The position numbers and the translations under genes were made by a program. Below, one piece after another: positions 33,947-48,900 of a stretch of 64,000 nucleotides of DNA. Each line of letters starts with the position of its first letter. Position 1 is the first letter of the stretch. This DNA is from Diphasiastrum complanatum (Eukaryota > Streptophyta > Lycopodiopsida > Lycopodiales > Lycopodiaceae), in the NCBI GenBank assembly GCA_029204225.1, contig CM055095.1, positions 56,019,790 to 56,083,789 on the forward strand. The letters are read 5' to 3'. A model generated the notes under the pieces. That model searched no databases, was not told the DNA's origin, and was given only the letters and a program-made list of their open reading frames with translations.

Positions 33947-36900
33947 ATGCAGTACCGAAACCTGGGAAGTACTGGCTTGAAGGTGAGCACGCTCAGCTTC
34001 GGAGCATGGGTCACATTCCACAACCAAGTGGACTTGAAGGATGCCAAGCAGCTGCTTGCCAGAGCTAAGGAAGGGGGCATCAATTTCTTTGATAATGCGG
34101 AGGTGTATGCTAGTGGTAGAGCTGAGGAGATCATGGGGCAAGCCATCAAGGAACTGGGATGGAAGCGATCCGATGTGGTGATCGCTACAAAGCTCTTTTG
34201 GGGTGGTCCAGGACCTAATGACAAAGGCCTGTCTCGAAAGCACATCATTGAGGGGACAAAGGCATGCTTGAAGCGCCTTGAGATGGATTATGTGGATGTT
34301 TTGTTCTGTCACAGACCTGATGCCAGCACGCCAATCGAGGAAACCGTGAGGGCTATGAATTTTGTAATCGATAATGGGTGGGCTTTCTACTGGGGCACAA
34401 GTGAGTGGTCTGCTCAGCAGATCACAGAAGCTTGGGAAGTTGCAAGGAAACTTGGCTTGATTGGTCCTATAGTCGAGCAGCCGGAGTACAATCTTCTTGC
34501 TCGTGACAAGGTAAACTTTTTATGCTTTTTTGTTTTCTGTTATTGCGAGCTTGTTCTTGGTCAACAAACTTGAAACTGTGATTTTTTTCAAAATCTTTAA
34601 TCATCTAACAGTGCTGCTGGTAGCTGTGAACTGTCCCGCGGTTTTCTATAGCCGAACAATTTTCCAAGGAAATAGAAGTTGCCTCTTTAGTGTGTTGCCA
34701 TAGGTCATGGCGTTATGCTCCTATGGCTTTTGTGAATACTTATTAAGTAGTTGAAAAGCTACTTCAGTAACTGCTGCATCTCTTACAATTGCGCTTGCAT
34801 TCTAAATGGACTAAACGGTAGCAAAGTAGCTCTTTGCATGTGAGTTCTTTAGTAGGCCTGATCTTGTATCAATGAGTTATCCTTTAATACTTCAAGACTT
34901 TAGATTCCTAAATAAGATTGAGTGTAAAAACTACAACAAAAATGGTTGGATAGCCAGGGCAGCAGCTTGTGCAAGATATGAATACATCTGTTAAATAAAT
35001 CAAAGTGACAAAAGGTTAGAAGATGATACCTACTACGCAATGATAATAGATAGTAAAATCCGGGCTTGGAGCTTATACAAGGAAACATTCGAATTTTGAC
35101 TAGTACTTGTGCTTTGAATAGCCTTCTCTAGAAATTCGCGCCTCTTGTGGAAATTCGCACGTAGTTCTACCATGCAACCTACCCTAATACCAACTACCAA
35201 GAATAAGTTAAAGACTTTTTTGGGCAACTTGTTAAGTTACTAGTGGTCGGTTATATACAACATAGCAATGTTATTTAGGCAATGCCAAGGGGTAAGCCCC
35301 CAAAGATGTCACTTCGCAACGGTTGGGAATCGAGCCTGTGCCTGAGCCTGTGCCTAGTTGACCACAGTTAACAACTCTACTCACACACCCCGCCGCGATT
35401 GACAAAGACTACTTTTGCTGATGCAACTAATTTAAATTGACTATCTAAGTCATGCATTTCTAAAAAATTATCATAACTTAACTCAATTCGAGTTCCTTAA
35501 GCTATTTTATTCGTAATTCAAGTTAAATCATATGATAATAAGGATGGATTTCTAGATTTCTAGACCGTAGTTTCATATCAGCAAATTAGAATGATTCATT
35601 TCCTTTTAAAATAAATATGGAGACCCTCCTACTAAAACCTCTCAGATAAAATCTTTTTGGAAACATCTTTGTTGCTATTGAGGTACTAATGTTTGACCAT
35701 GAAAAAACATTGACCAACTAACTATTTCACAAGCTGAAATGACGTGGTGGATTGATGTACACATAGTTGTGTGTTAAATTTGTAATCAACTCCTATTGCA
35801 TTTGAAAAATCATACATGCCCTAAAGTTAAAGAGGTGAATAGTCATGATTAGCATAAAATTGAGCTCTATCTTGCATGATTTTAATGCTTTCTCTGATCA
35901 ATTGCAACTTGCGCCTTGAGACCTTTGAGTCCAACAGAAACTAGTGAATGAGGCTGAGATAGTGGCAAAATATTTCTTTCAATCAACTTGTCTATGAGAT
36001 ACATATGCTCTAAGCATATTCTCCATTGAATTATGTTTGCCCGTCAAATTTTGGGTATTTAATGAACTTATACTAAGGGTTGTTTCAAGTGTTCAAAGAG
36101 TGACTATCATAATTTGCCTATGAACTTGGAATCTTGTTTACTAACAATAAGGCATACAATCTAAACAACTTTTCAGAAGAAAGTTAGACTAGTTCATATG
36201 TCCTAGTAGTAGATTTAGTTGCTATAAATGACACCTTTTTGGTTAGCCTTTCAACTTCTACCCAAACAGAATAGTTACCCTTCTCAATTCTAGGACATCT
36301 AGTCACAAAATCCATTGACATATTTTTTCATTTCTTGCTAAAGATTTCCAAGAAATATACAAGATATAAAGCTTTGCTTTATTAAATTGACATTGTTCAC
36401 AACATATGCCTCAATATGACCTTTCATTTTTGGCCAATAATATTAATGTTCAAGTGTCCTTTATATGTTAGGGTGACCCGGAAAGGGTTCTGTTGCACAC
36501 AAGCTCATAAAATCAAAGTAAATACACAAAATTTACTCAACAAATCTCTCTTTATTAATCTTAGATAATAGTACATAGATCACCAAGCAAACATAAGAGC
36601 TCTACTGCAACTCTCCTCCCAACCATACCTACATAAAAATCAAATAAGGAATGTTCGGCAAGGCTCACACTATATTTCCTCAAGCACCCCTTAACCTTGA
36701 CCCATCCTAACAACGACATATGGCAAACTCCATGCACACAACCGACACATGCCACTTGGGAATACCCTAGCACATAGGCAAGCAAGTAGGAAGATTGTTT
36801 GACATGTGTCACTCATGCATTGGACCAAGTGTCCCAATGAGCTTATGACACGTGTCCTATTGATTGGTCAAGCCTCTTGTTTTTTCGAAGGTCATTCAAC

Positions 36901-39900
36901 AACCTCTATTTGGGATGCATTATCCCTTAGCCATCTTGGATTTAGCCACTTACAACTGTGACCCAACTTTACGTTGCAATTTACAATTGTCTCCACAAGT
37001 CGGTGACGTACCCATTTATAGTTGATATTCACAATCTATAATTTGCAATGGAAAGGTATTCAAAGTACGTGTGACATCCCTTCCCTCCTTAGATGATATC
37101 ATCAATGGCAAAGTCTAGATACTATGCATATAACTCATGCATGATCTCCCAAATAGCATAATTGAGAGATCGACTATGTCATGCAACCAAGTACTCATGG
37201 AGCAAATTATTTCGCAATTGCCTCTGCCTTTGATCCCCTCTGGTCCAATACTCTCACTGGTCCAAGCATTATCTCCCCCTGCTCTTGAAACAACAAAAGT
37301 CCATCAACCAGCAAATTATCACCGTCATGTAAAGTCTTTTTTAAATCCAAAATATGAATAACAGGATGAACCTTACAAGCAACATGCAAATCCAATTCAC
37401 AAGCTATTTCTCTTTTTTGGCAATTTTCCAATGTCCACTCTACCACATGATTCTCAGCACCTTTCATGTACTAAATCTCCATTACAAATTCTTGGATAAG
37501 CTTAGATCATGTGGCTTGTTGGCCTTCAAGGTCTGGTTGCTTACAAAAGTATCTTAAGGTATTGTGATCAATGAAATTCTAATCCATACAAACAATACTC
37601 CATGTCTTCAATGCATGAATGATGGCATACAACTCCCAATCATGAGTTGGATAATTATGTTGTGCCAGAGTTAGCTTTTTGCTCTTGAAGGCTACAAACC
37701 TTCTATCCTACATCAACACTGCTCCTACAATAATGTCACCTGCATCTGTATCTAGAACATAGGGCTTTTGTGTGTGTACAATCTTCAAAGTGATGCATTC
37801 AATGATAGCTTGTTCAAAATGAACAAAGTTGTTGAACATAGTCTCTATAGTACATTGCCAATCCAAGAAATGAATGGAGTGCTGGCAAATTGGCTGGCCA
37901 CAGATGGTAGCGACTATCGTAGCGAGATCCATACCTCTTTTGTCATCTTTATATAAAGCCATCTATATGGCTTCCCACCTTAGGTTGGGAGGAGTTTCAT
38001 TTTTTCACCAGCTAGTTGGGCTCTTGAGGAGCTTGAAGGGTAGGAGCATCCCATTTGAATCTTGAGCGGCAATTGAGGAACAAGTTGGTCCCAAGCTTGC
38101 CGATCTTTCCCCGACGCCATTTTCACCATGTGATTACTTGGCATGGTGGCTGCCTTGAGTTTCTACAACAATTTAACGTTTATAAAATTGTGTGTAGAAC
38201 CATCATAAAAAAGAACAGTCACAGCTTGGCATCCGAGGAACCCATTCATGCGAATGAGGTTGTGGGGGGGCCAAAAACAGCTGTATTAAAGTAACAATTC
38301 TCACAATGGCTCGACGAAAAAATTGACAAGAGTTTGGTTACAAATTGGCCTAGGAGGCTTGGGAGCACTACTCAAAGAGACTAAGCCAAGACAAACTCCT
38401 CAATAATGAGAGTGGAGCCTTTACCCCCCACCCACACCATTTTCCTTTCCTCTTGGCCTTGCTGGGCGGCGAGCCTTATGGGCGCCACCCAGCAAGCACA
38501 TGGCCCCAAAAACAAGTGGCAATTCCTTATGGAGACCACCTACCCTCAAATCACATGGCCAACAATAACGCATAGCATAGTCCACTTTGCTATAGGACAA
38601 AATGTCTCCTCGTAGTCGATGCCTTTGTTTTGCTCGTAGCCCTTTACTACCAAGTGTGCCTTGTATTTTGCAATTGACCCATCTGCAACTTAGTTCTATA
38701 TACCCATCTATTATCAATGGGTTTCTTACCAAGTGGAAGATCAACCAAATTCCATGTACCATGTCTTTGGATTGAATCAATTTCCTCATCCATAGCCCCT
38801 TGCCGCTCCTCAAGATCCTTTGCCTCTTCAAAGGTTGATGGCTCTCAACACTTCAAAATGTCACTCATGAGAGCGTACCTTACATGGTAGCGATCAGAAA
38901 CTTTTCTCTCTCTTGTTGATGTCCTTCCTTCACCTTGCAATCTTGATCCTGGTTGATATAGGAAATAGAAACTAAAGGATCTAGGATCTTAACTATTCAG
39001 TCACACAAAGCATTCCAAAGAGAAAGAGAGAGATAGCTGGTCGTCCTCTTGTAAACACTTCTGGAATTCCAAGAGAATAGTTATAATGCTTACAATTGTA
39101 AAATACAAAAGAAATGCGCACATATATATACCCTTCCAAATGACCATCTAACTTCTTGTAGATGACTATGTAACTTCTCATACAAGTTATTTTCAAAAAA
39201 ATAAGGTACCCCTAAATGTCAAGTTGGGGTACATAATGTCATAATTAGGCCTAGTGGACCCACGAGTCCCTACTATGTGAAAAACATACTAACTTAGCTA
39301 ACTCTAAGTTTAATAGGCCTAATGGAGGTGAATAAACCATGGGTACACAACTCTCGGCCTTTTGGGTCAAAGTAACCTATGGCAATACATCATTTCCATT
39401 TACATAAACTAACACCCTCCTTAAATGAAAATGACATGTATTCACTAAGTAGAAAAATTGGCAAGTAGTCTTAAATTCAAAGCGTGACAAAAAGCTGCAA
39501 ATTTAACTCTAGGTGATGCCTTAGTGAACACATCCACAATATTATCCTCCGTGGGACAATATTCATGTGTAATGTCACCATTATGAAGCTTCTCCTGAAC
39601 AAAGTGATAGTGGATCTCAATATGCTTTGTCCTCGCATGAAAAACTGGATTTCGTGCAATAGCTATAGCACTTTGACTATCGGTAAAAAGGAGAGTAGCC
39701 GAGGGCTGGCCATACTTCTATCAACAAGTAATTGTCTCAGCCATAAACACTCTGTAGTGGCTGAAAATGTAGCTCTATATTCTGCTTCGCGTGAAGACAT
39801 AGCAACAATGGGCTACTTTTTACTTAACCAAGAAATTGCAGAATTTTCAAAGAAAAAACAATACCCACTAGTAGAGCGTCGTGTGTCTTGATCTCCACTC

Positions 39901-42900
39901 CAATCCGAGTCACTAAAACCAACCAGGCATGCATCATCACAAGAAGGATAAAATAGTCCAAGTGCCCTAGTTCCTTGAAGATATCGAAAGATCCTCTTCA
40001 AAGCTTTCCAATGTGATGTTAAAGGAGCATGCATAAATTGACTCATGAGGGAAACACAAAAAGAAATGTCCGGTCTTGAGTTGCATAGGTAAATGAGAGA
40101 TCCAACCGCTTGACAATACAAGGTAGTATCAAATGGTTCACTATTATCTTGATTACTCAATTTCAGGCCCGTCTCCATTGGTGTAGCAACCGGCTTGCAA
40201 TCTTCCATTTTAAACCGCTTCAAAATCTGCCAAATGCATCATTGTTGAGAGATGAAGATTCCAGCCTCCCCTTGCAAGAATTCAAGACCAAGGTAAAAGT
40301 GCAACAAGCCTAAATATGAGGTATCAAAAATCGAAGCAAGATCAGATTTTAAGTCTTCAATATATTGCCCATTGTTACCCGTAATGATAATATCATTAAC
40401 ATAAAGCAAAATGATGATGATAAATTTAGAAGTATACGTAACATAAAGAGTAGATTCACTTGGACTATCAGAGAACCCCCGATCACAAAAGTATGTGTAT
40501 ATCTTTTGATACCACATCCTTGGAGCTTTGCTTAAGTCCATAGAGAGCTTTCTTAAGAAGACACACTTTGTCTTCTTCACCTGCAATAAAAAAAACTAGC
40601 AGGTTGTTGAAGGTAAACTTCCTCATTTAGATCACCATTGAGGAACGTCGTCTTTATGTCAAGTTGGTGCATACGCCAACCATGATGGGCAGCCAAGGCG
40701 GACTATCCTTATGGTAGTCATTTGAGCGGTAGGAGCAAAAGTCTCTTCATAATCAATCCTTTGCTTTTGCGCATAGCCTTTGGCAACAAGTCTCGCCTTG
40801 TACCTTTCAACCGTACCATCAGACTTGTATTTGATCTTTTACACCCATTTAGAACCAATTGCTTTCTTACCATGTGGAAGATCAACAAGAACCCAAATGT
40901 CGTTCTTCATGAGTTAGTTATACTCCTCTTGCATCACATCCTCTCAACATTTTACTCCTTTGGCCTGCTCATAAAAAACAGGTTCTACTGCACCATCCTC
41001 AATAGAAATAAGAGCAAAATCAAGAAAATCATCAAATTCTATTGATTTAGTAGAGGCACGAGTCTTCCCTTCATAGAAATGATCCACTTTGTTGTCCCGC
41101 AAAGTCTGCAACAACCATTTAGGGACTGTTTTGGGTTGTCCAATAGCCTTACCTTTGTCAACACTTTGTTGTCCAAAGTGTTCCGAACTTGGACCTTGCT
41201 GTCCAAAGTCTTCAATAGGCCGCACGTAGTCTTGATATATTCTCCTCTTCGATCGGTGCATAGGATCTTCAAAGAGTGCCCAAGTTGATTTTCTATCATT
41301 GCTAGAAAATCCTTAAAGTGTTGAAATACTTTAGATTTTGCCTTCATAGGATAAATCCAAGTAAATCTAGAAAGGTCATCAATAAAAGTAACAAAGTACA
41401 TACACCTTCCAATGGATTTGGTCCTCATTGGACCACACACATCACTGTGAACCAAATCGAACTTGCCACCAACTCGAATAGTTCCATCAATTGGAAAAGC
41501 TTGCTTTTTGAAATTTCCAAGTATGCATCTTTCGCATACATGTCCTTCGAGATGCTCAATATTAGGATTGTCTTCAACCATATTGAATCTCTTCACCATC
41601 TTCAAGCTAGCCAAGTTGAGATGTCCATACCTGGCATGCCATAATTCAGCCAACTCCAAAGAATGTGAACTTGATGCAACAAGACAAGATGATGAAGCCC
41701 TTCGCTCATAGGTATCCATAAGGAAGCAATGATCATAAGAGATCTCTTTGGGTCTTGATAAGACATTTGTCTTCTTTGAACTCCACAACCAAGTCTTGGT
41801 TCATAATAGTAGAGATCGAAATGAGATTCTTCTTGGTACATTGCGAATGTACTTCTCCTTACCATTGGGTAGATAATAGCGATCACTCCAACACCTTCGA
41901 TAGGATAAGAGGTGTTATCAACAGCTTGAACTTTGCTTCCATCGTGCACTTTCACAAGCTTTGTGAAGACCTCTTTGCAATAAGTAATATGATGTGTGGT
42001 ATCCACCCATTCAAAAGATGAAAAAACAGCAACTTGTAAAGCTGAAGATGTGTTCTTCTTGGCTGAAAAACTAGCAAGAGATGAAGTGGTAGAAGTCTCA
42101 TCTTGAGGAGAGATGAGAGTATAAGTGACAAAAGCATAATCATTGTTGAAAAGATCATCTTTTTTTTTCAAATTGTTACTCCAAAGTAATGATTGTTGCA
42201 CTTGTATTGTTACCTCTTTCTTTTTCCTTTGCAAGCCTCTTCTTACATTCTTTGATGTGATTCCCAAACTTCTTGCAATAGTGGCACTTACCCTTCTTCT
42301 TGGAGCCTTGTCCTTGATCTTGAGCTTCCTTAGGTTTTTGATCACCTTTGGAAGTGTTGGGGTTGGAAGAAGGCTTCCCTTTCCACTTGCCTTTACCTTT
42401 GCCTTTCACAAAGAAAGCTTGATCTTGTTGCTCACCACCACCAAAGTTGATCCTTGTTTGCTCTTCTTGAAGAAGCAAGCCACCAAGTTCATCGAAGGAT
42501 ATTTGTGGTCCCCTAAGATAAATGCTTAATGTTGACACAAATGGAAGGTAAGAATGAGGAAGAGAGTTGAGAGTAATAGATACAAATTGTGAGTCCTCAA
42601 TCACCTCATCTACGTTGAGAAGCTCCTCTCGAAGCTCCTTGATCTTCGTCAAGTGGTTCGTAAGCAAATCACGTTCTTGCATCTTCAAAATAAAAAGTTG
42701 ATTTCAAAGATAGACCACTTTTGCCGCATTCTTTACTTGAAACATCTTGGCAAGAGTCTCCCAAACACTTTTGGAAGTCTTGCAAGACCTAATATGTGGA
42801 AGGATAGATCTCTTCATCGAAAGTAGTTGCCCTAGTCGGTGTAGTAGAAGGTAGGTGGCATCTCTTTGTCACCATTAACTACCTCCCATAAACCTTTCGC

Positions 42901-45900
42901 AATAAGAAGGTTCTTAATCATGTAGCACACAAAGAATAGTTTGTACCATCCAACCTATCTTCATTAAATAAAGAACCGATTGACTCCGATTCTTTAGCCA
43001 AAGTAGGGGAGGCGTCCTCCTTCTTCTTGCAACAAAAGCTATTAGAATATGAAAAGATCTTCACTAGCAAAAATCAGCCACTTGTTGATTTTTTGTTATC
43101 AAAAGAGAAGATGATAGCTTCTTGTAGGGCACCCTCCTGTAAGCAATCTGAATACTTAGCGTGGCTCTGATACCATGTAGGAAATAGAAACCAAAGGATC
43201 CAGGATCTTAACTATTCAATCACACAAAGCATTCCAAAGAGAAAGAGAGAGATGGCTAGTGGTCGCCCTCTTGTAAACACTCGTGGAATTCCAAGAGAAT
43301 AGTTATAATGCTTATAATTGTAAAATACAAAGGAAATGCACACACATATATACGCTTCCAAATGACTATCTAACTTCTCCTACAAGTTACTTTCAAAAAA
43401 ATAAGGTACCCCCAAATGTCAAGTTGGGGTACATAATGTCATAATTAGGCCTAGTGGACCCACGAGTCCCTACTATGTAAAAACATACTAACTTAGCTAA
43501 CTCTAAGTTTAATAGGCCTAATGGAGGTGAATAAACCATGGTTACACAACTCTCGGCCTTTTGGGTCAAAGCAACCTATGGTAATACATCATTTCCATTT
43601 ACATAAACTAGCAGTTGATTCATTTTCACGTCCTTTATGATGGTGTCATACCACTTAGGTACTTTCGGTTCAGGTGACACACTTCATGTGGAAAAAGTGT
43701 CACAAGTTCAAATGTTGATTTGTCATGATCCCAACTGAAAGCAAGATTTTCTTTAGACCTGGCATCTGGCACTCTACCCATTGGCTTGTGTGACATTTTC
43801 CCCATCATTGATTGGTAAAAAGCTTTTAAACCAATCTCTTTTCCCGATCATGTGCCTAGTAGCACTTGAGTCAACGAACCATCTCACACCATCATCAATT
43901 TGTCATGTCAATGCTGATGAGAACACATCGGTCTCATCCTCCTCTTCATCTTCTTTGGCTAAATTGTCTTGTTGTTTCACTTTCCCTTGTTGGATATTGA
44001 CTTTTTTCTTATAGTATTCCCTTGCCCAATGGCCCTGCTTGTGGCAATAGTAGCATTTGTCCTTTTTCTACTTTGGCTTCAAAGATGACTCTTCCTGATC
44101 TACGCCATCTTTGCCCTTCTTTGTAATTCGTTTCCAACCCTTTTGTTTGCCCTTGGCTAGTAATGTTTGATCTTTTGGTGTGGCTTGCCATGATTTTACC
44201 ACCTCACGCCTCTGTTCTTCTTGTAATAGGATCCCATGTAGATCTTCAAAGGTGGGTAATCTCTCTCTCAATGCAATGCCACTCACAAACATTTGTAGCC
44301 CTTCAGATACTCCACTCCACTCATGGCCATATGGACTAGCTCCACACCCCTAATGGGTTCGCCAATAGCAATCAACTGATCCCACAATTCCTTTATTCTA
44401 GTGAAGAAAGATCTGGGACTCTCATTGTCCTCCATTCATATGGTATTCAACTTTGTCTTCAAAAACATCATACGAGATGGGTTTGTCGATAGATACTAGG
44501 CTCTCATGTTGTCCAAGCACTGCTCATCATAACAACTTTGCTGATATGCGTGATCACATGGCCTCTCCTCAACAAATTGATCAAGGACAAGGCCCTTTGC
44601 GCCTTTGTTATCATAGGCTCTCATATATGTAGGAGTCATATTTCTCATATATGTAGGAGTCATATTTGGCCTCAATTCCACCCCTGTCACAATATCCCAG
44701 AGCTCCTTCACCATAAGGATGTTCTTCATCTTGAATTTCTAGGTACTATAGTTGGAAATGTCATCCAACTTGCTAGCTTTGCCCAAATGGATACATTCAA
44801 GTTAGCCATCTCAAAACGGCTTAAAATTGCAACTGTAGGCCAAAAAGAGCGTTCCAAGTACAATGGCGATGTTGATAGCTCAAAATTATGACCTGCTAAA
44901 TTTTCTTGCTAGGCCCCTTTGTTGCTTAGGTGGCAAATCCAAAGCCAAGTTTGCTTCGAAATGTGAAATGATTTTTGCCACACATTCCCAACTACCCGCC
45001 CTCTGAAAGGGACAAATGGCTTATGACATCCCTTGAGAGGTTTCTCCATGGTAATGACTCTGTTTTTCGATACCGTACTTGTAGGTACAGTCAGAGTGTC
45101 TTTTGTTTGGAGTCTGTAACCCTTCGTTGGGTCAAAAACGGCTTAGGGACTTGAAAATAGGGCCCTTTGAGACTTTTAAACTATTTATTCAATGTGAATG
45201 TGAAAAAACTTTACCCTTGAGCAATTTCAGAGCCTTGCATTTCAACTTAAAGATTTTTAATGAAATTAAAGTGTAATATGTCCTTCAACCACACTTGGGG
45301 CCCTTTCATTTCAATCAAGGTTGTTGATCTCAATCCAAGGGTCCTTAATGGTTTAATTTGCACCACGGATGTGTGAGAGGCTCGATCTGATGATGTCCCG
45401 CGATTCTGGGTGTCGAACTGGTTTCCTTAAGATGCTGGACACTTCAAGCAGCTAAGACACTGAGTCGCTCTTGAGGTTGCCCATATTGAACAACTTACTC
45501 AGTATGAGCACCCAAAAATAAGTAGTTTCAGGAGAATATACTGGTTGATATGTAATATAGAACAGATTATTAAAGTCTATTCCTCAACCCCCAAATATTG
45601 TGCATTTTTTGAATAATTTTGTTTACAAAAATTTTCAGGGTATTTTTTCTTCCGAAATATAAGGTAAAAAATGTTCGTGTCTAATTTTTTTTTACTCACA
45701 AAAAATCCAAAAAATTCATCCAAAAGGCCGCTGAAGATGGGCTAAGATATTTTTAAGGTAGTCTCCTTGAGAAGAATAACCTCACAAAATGTTGTCTAAG
45801 TTTATCCTCTTCACACAAGAGTTTCAATTTTGTGATGCCAGACTCGACACAAATGAATGACTTGTGTATATATGCCATTGAGAAAGCAAAATGACGGTTT

Positions 45901-48900
45901 TTCACCTCTCTACTCGATCGTTTGACAGGTCGAAGTGGAGTATCTTCCATTGTATAGCAGTTATGGAATAGGATTGACAACATGGAGTCCTCTAGCATCA
46001 GGAGTGCTGACCGGAAAATATAGCAAAAACAGTGTTCCTGCAGAGAGTCGTTTTTCTCTAGAGAATTACAAGGTTACCACCCTTTCTAATGTGACCCAGG
46101 CTGCTCTACTTTCTTGATTGCTATTGCGGTTTCGTAGAGCCTAATATTGCTTTTTTTTGTGTAGCCCAGAATTTGGCGAACAGACTTGTCGTGGATGATG
46201 TTATTACTAAAGTGGATAATCTGAAACCAATAGCGGAAAAATTGAAGGTTCCTTTGTCACAATTGGCAATAGCGTGGTGCGCTTCAAACCCAAATGTCAG
46301 CACGGTCATTACTGGGGCCACAAAAGAAAGTCAGGTATCTATTCAGATTCATTTTATTTTCCACTCTTCTTAGAAAGGTGGCTCAATCATCCTTATCTGT
46401 AGGATGTGCCAATTTAGCATTATAATCCTTGGTAGGGGTTGGTGTGAGTGATCGCCATATTCTGTGACTAAAGGAATAATTTATCTAACGAAAAGTTGCA
46501 CAAACTCATTTTGTTTGAAGAAAGTTTTTGTAGCAGAGATTGGTTGATCTTTGTTTCTATTTTATCTACTTACTCTTGGAACTGCTATTGGAATTTTGCT
46601 CTTATTCTCATTGTAACTGGGCCCCTAATTGCTATTTTGACACACAGTTCTTGAATTTTTTTGTTTGTACCTCCACCGAAAGCCTAACTTTAGAGATACT
46701 TGTTCAGGCTTAGAATGTCATTCTATGGTAGGTTCAAGGTGATGAATGAAAGAAACTCTTAAAACATGTGATACTCCTTCCTAACCCTGTAATGTAGATG
46801 TCATAATACCTGTTTGGGTGAACAGATGAATTATTCAGCTTCTCATTGATTGTAAATTTACCAATCATATGGGTTATTGTGCAATTTGATGCATTTGAGC
46901 TACTTCGTTCAAACTTTCAGGTACAAGTGGGAAAATCGGTACTTTTACCTAAAATTGCTTTTAGCACCGTAAGCTAGTCTCATATTGCTAGTTGATTATA
47001 GAGAAAAAGACTCCTTTCAGTCACAATTGCAATGAACCCTCATTTGAACCTTATACTTGAAAAATGTACTTCTCCTTTTGGAATCTTGTCTTCTCCTTCA
47101 TGACTCCCCTTTTCTCAGTCCCCATGTCACTTCTTCTCCGGTTTCTACATTTGACACATCATCATCCTCATCATCATCAGCCGTTACTCTTCAATGGCTT
47201 CAACAATCGATTAGTCGGCGATTTAGGCTTTTGAAATCTCTGTTTATTGGACCGTGTTCTAGAGCCTGGATTCACCCCGCACCAAGTTTTAAACCTTGCC
47301 GTGGTGCCTGGAGGCTGGACCGTGGTTCTGAAGATGATCATTTTAAATGGAGAACTAATCACCTGGAGCCTGACATTGCCCTAGAGGCTGGAGGCTGTTT
47401 GGGATAATTTGATTGAATATGTGTGCCTCCCTGTCTTCTTATGATGCCACTACAATTTACCAAGTCATTAACTGAAGAAGAGAGAAACCGACTCTCAACT
47501 ATTAACAAATAACAGCATTTATCTTTTGTGAAATATAAGGGAGTACTTTTTCAATAATAAGGGAGGGTAACATTTATAGAAGTAACAATAAGCAGGTCTC
47601 GGAATAATCTAGATCTGGAATCTGGGAATAGCCTTTGGCGACCAGCCTAGCTTTTTATTCAGCCTTCCTTGAGCATCATACTTTGCCTTAAAATCCATTT
47701 GCATGGATTCGGATTTCTTCCCTTTGGATGTATTCTGTTGGCTTTGCAGAACTCCTTAAATTTGGTGGAGATAAATTCTCCCCCTCCATCTGTGCGTAGA
47801 GCTTTGATCTTTCTCTGGGTCTGATTTTCAACAGACGCCTTGAACTGCGTGAAGAACTTGAATGCCTCTGATTTGTTCTTTAGACAATAGGTTGCAGTCC
47901 TTCGAGAGAAGTCATCGATGAACGTTAGGAGGTATAGAGCTCCCCCTTTGGAAGCAGTCTGCATCACAGATGTCGCTATCTACAAGATCTAGCAGGCCTT
48001 TGGAAGTATGAACTGAGTCAGAAATGAAAGGACTTCTAGCATGCTTGCTGATTATACAGCTTTCACATGGAGAAGTTGGCTTCCTGACAGAAGGCAGATC
48101 TTGTACTAGTTTTTCAACAATTGTGGAATACTATCAAAGTTCAAATGGCCTAATTTGAAATGCCAAAGCATATTAGATGATTCGGAAGTTGAGGTGTGAA
48201 GAGCTTGATTGTTGGAAGAATAACAATGGCTGAGTTTGTAGAGGTTACCACTTCTTCTCCCGAAAGCTAAAACTTTCCGAGATTTGTCAAGGATGGTGCA
48301 GCCGGTTGTATCGAATTCGACCCTTCGACCTGAATCAGTGATTTAGCTAACTGAGAGCAGATTCTTGGTCAGATTTGAAACGTGGAGAACGTTGGACAAC
48401 AACTTGACTTCACCTTTTTTGAAATTCGATTCTAACTGTTCCTTCACTTTGAATCGAATGTGATGAGTTGTCTCCAAGTTGCACAACTCGAGAATGGGTG
48501 AAAGATTTATAATCTTTGAACCAGTCTTGATGGTGAGTCATGTGTTGAGTTGCTCCAGAATCAAGATACCAGGAATCAATATCTTGTTGTTCTCCGACCT
48601 TGGTCATAAAGCCTGCTTCATTTTCCTCTTGCTGCTGTATCGAAAAGCTGGTTGCGGCAGAATTCGCTTGTTGTTGGAATTGCTTCTTCTTCTCATTGTT
48701 TAATTTCAAAGTTCTGCAGTCCTTGATCTCATGTCTAGTTCTCTTGCAGTATCTGCAGAATAGTTTCTGCTTTGGTTGGAAAGATGAAGTGTTTGAATTC
48801 GACCCTGAGCCAAAATTCGAGCTTGAGTCAAATTCGATCCTGACTGCATATTGCTCTTCTTTTTGGATTTGAACTTCTGATTTTTGGAATATAGAGCTTG

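Larger units (their letters stand above)
38957..43613 (-). mobile_element. Complete Ty1/copia retrotransposon with target-site duplication
   Basis: LTRs at 38957-39414 and 43176-43613 are about 95% alike over their shared part; the left copy has an extra segment near 39151-39180. The 5-bp duplication GTTGA flanks both sides (38952-38956, 43614-43618). The primer site TGGTATCAGAGCC (43163-43175, initiator Met tRNA type) and the polypurine tract AAGGAGGG next to the left LTR are in place. The minus-strand internal order is gag, protease, integrase, RT, RNase H, but frames are broken. Confidence 0.93.
38406..44800 (-). mobile_element. Older copia element in KAB1 intron 1, split by a younger copia
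   Basis: Two minus-strand pieces flank the younger element at 38957-43613. The right piece (about 44800-43619) has gag with [28 protein letters not shown], a knuckle [14 protein letters not shown] (last Cys lost) and a protease site [11 protein letters not shown]. The left piece (38951-38406) has YALMSDI and [10 protein letters not shown] (integrase-RT hinge), then [26 protein letters not shown], the start of copia RT. The integrase is missing. Frames are broken in both pieces. Confidence 0.75.

Noticed and set aside
37354-38615. Plus-strand open frames in KAB1 intron 1
   Set aside because: Antisense shadows of gypsy and copia pol remnants.
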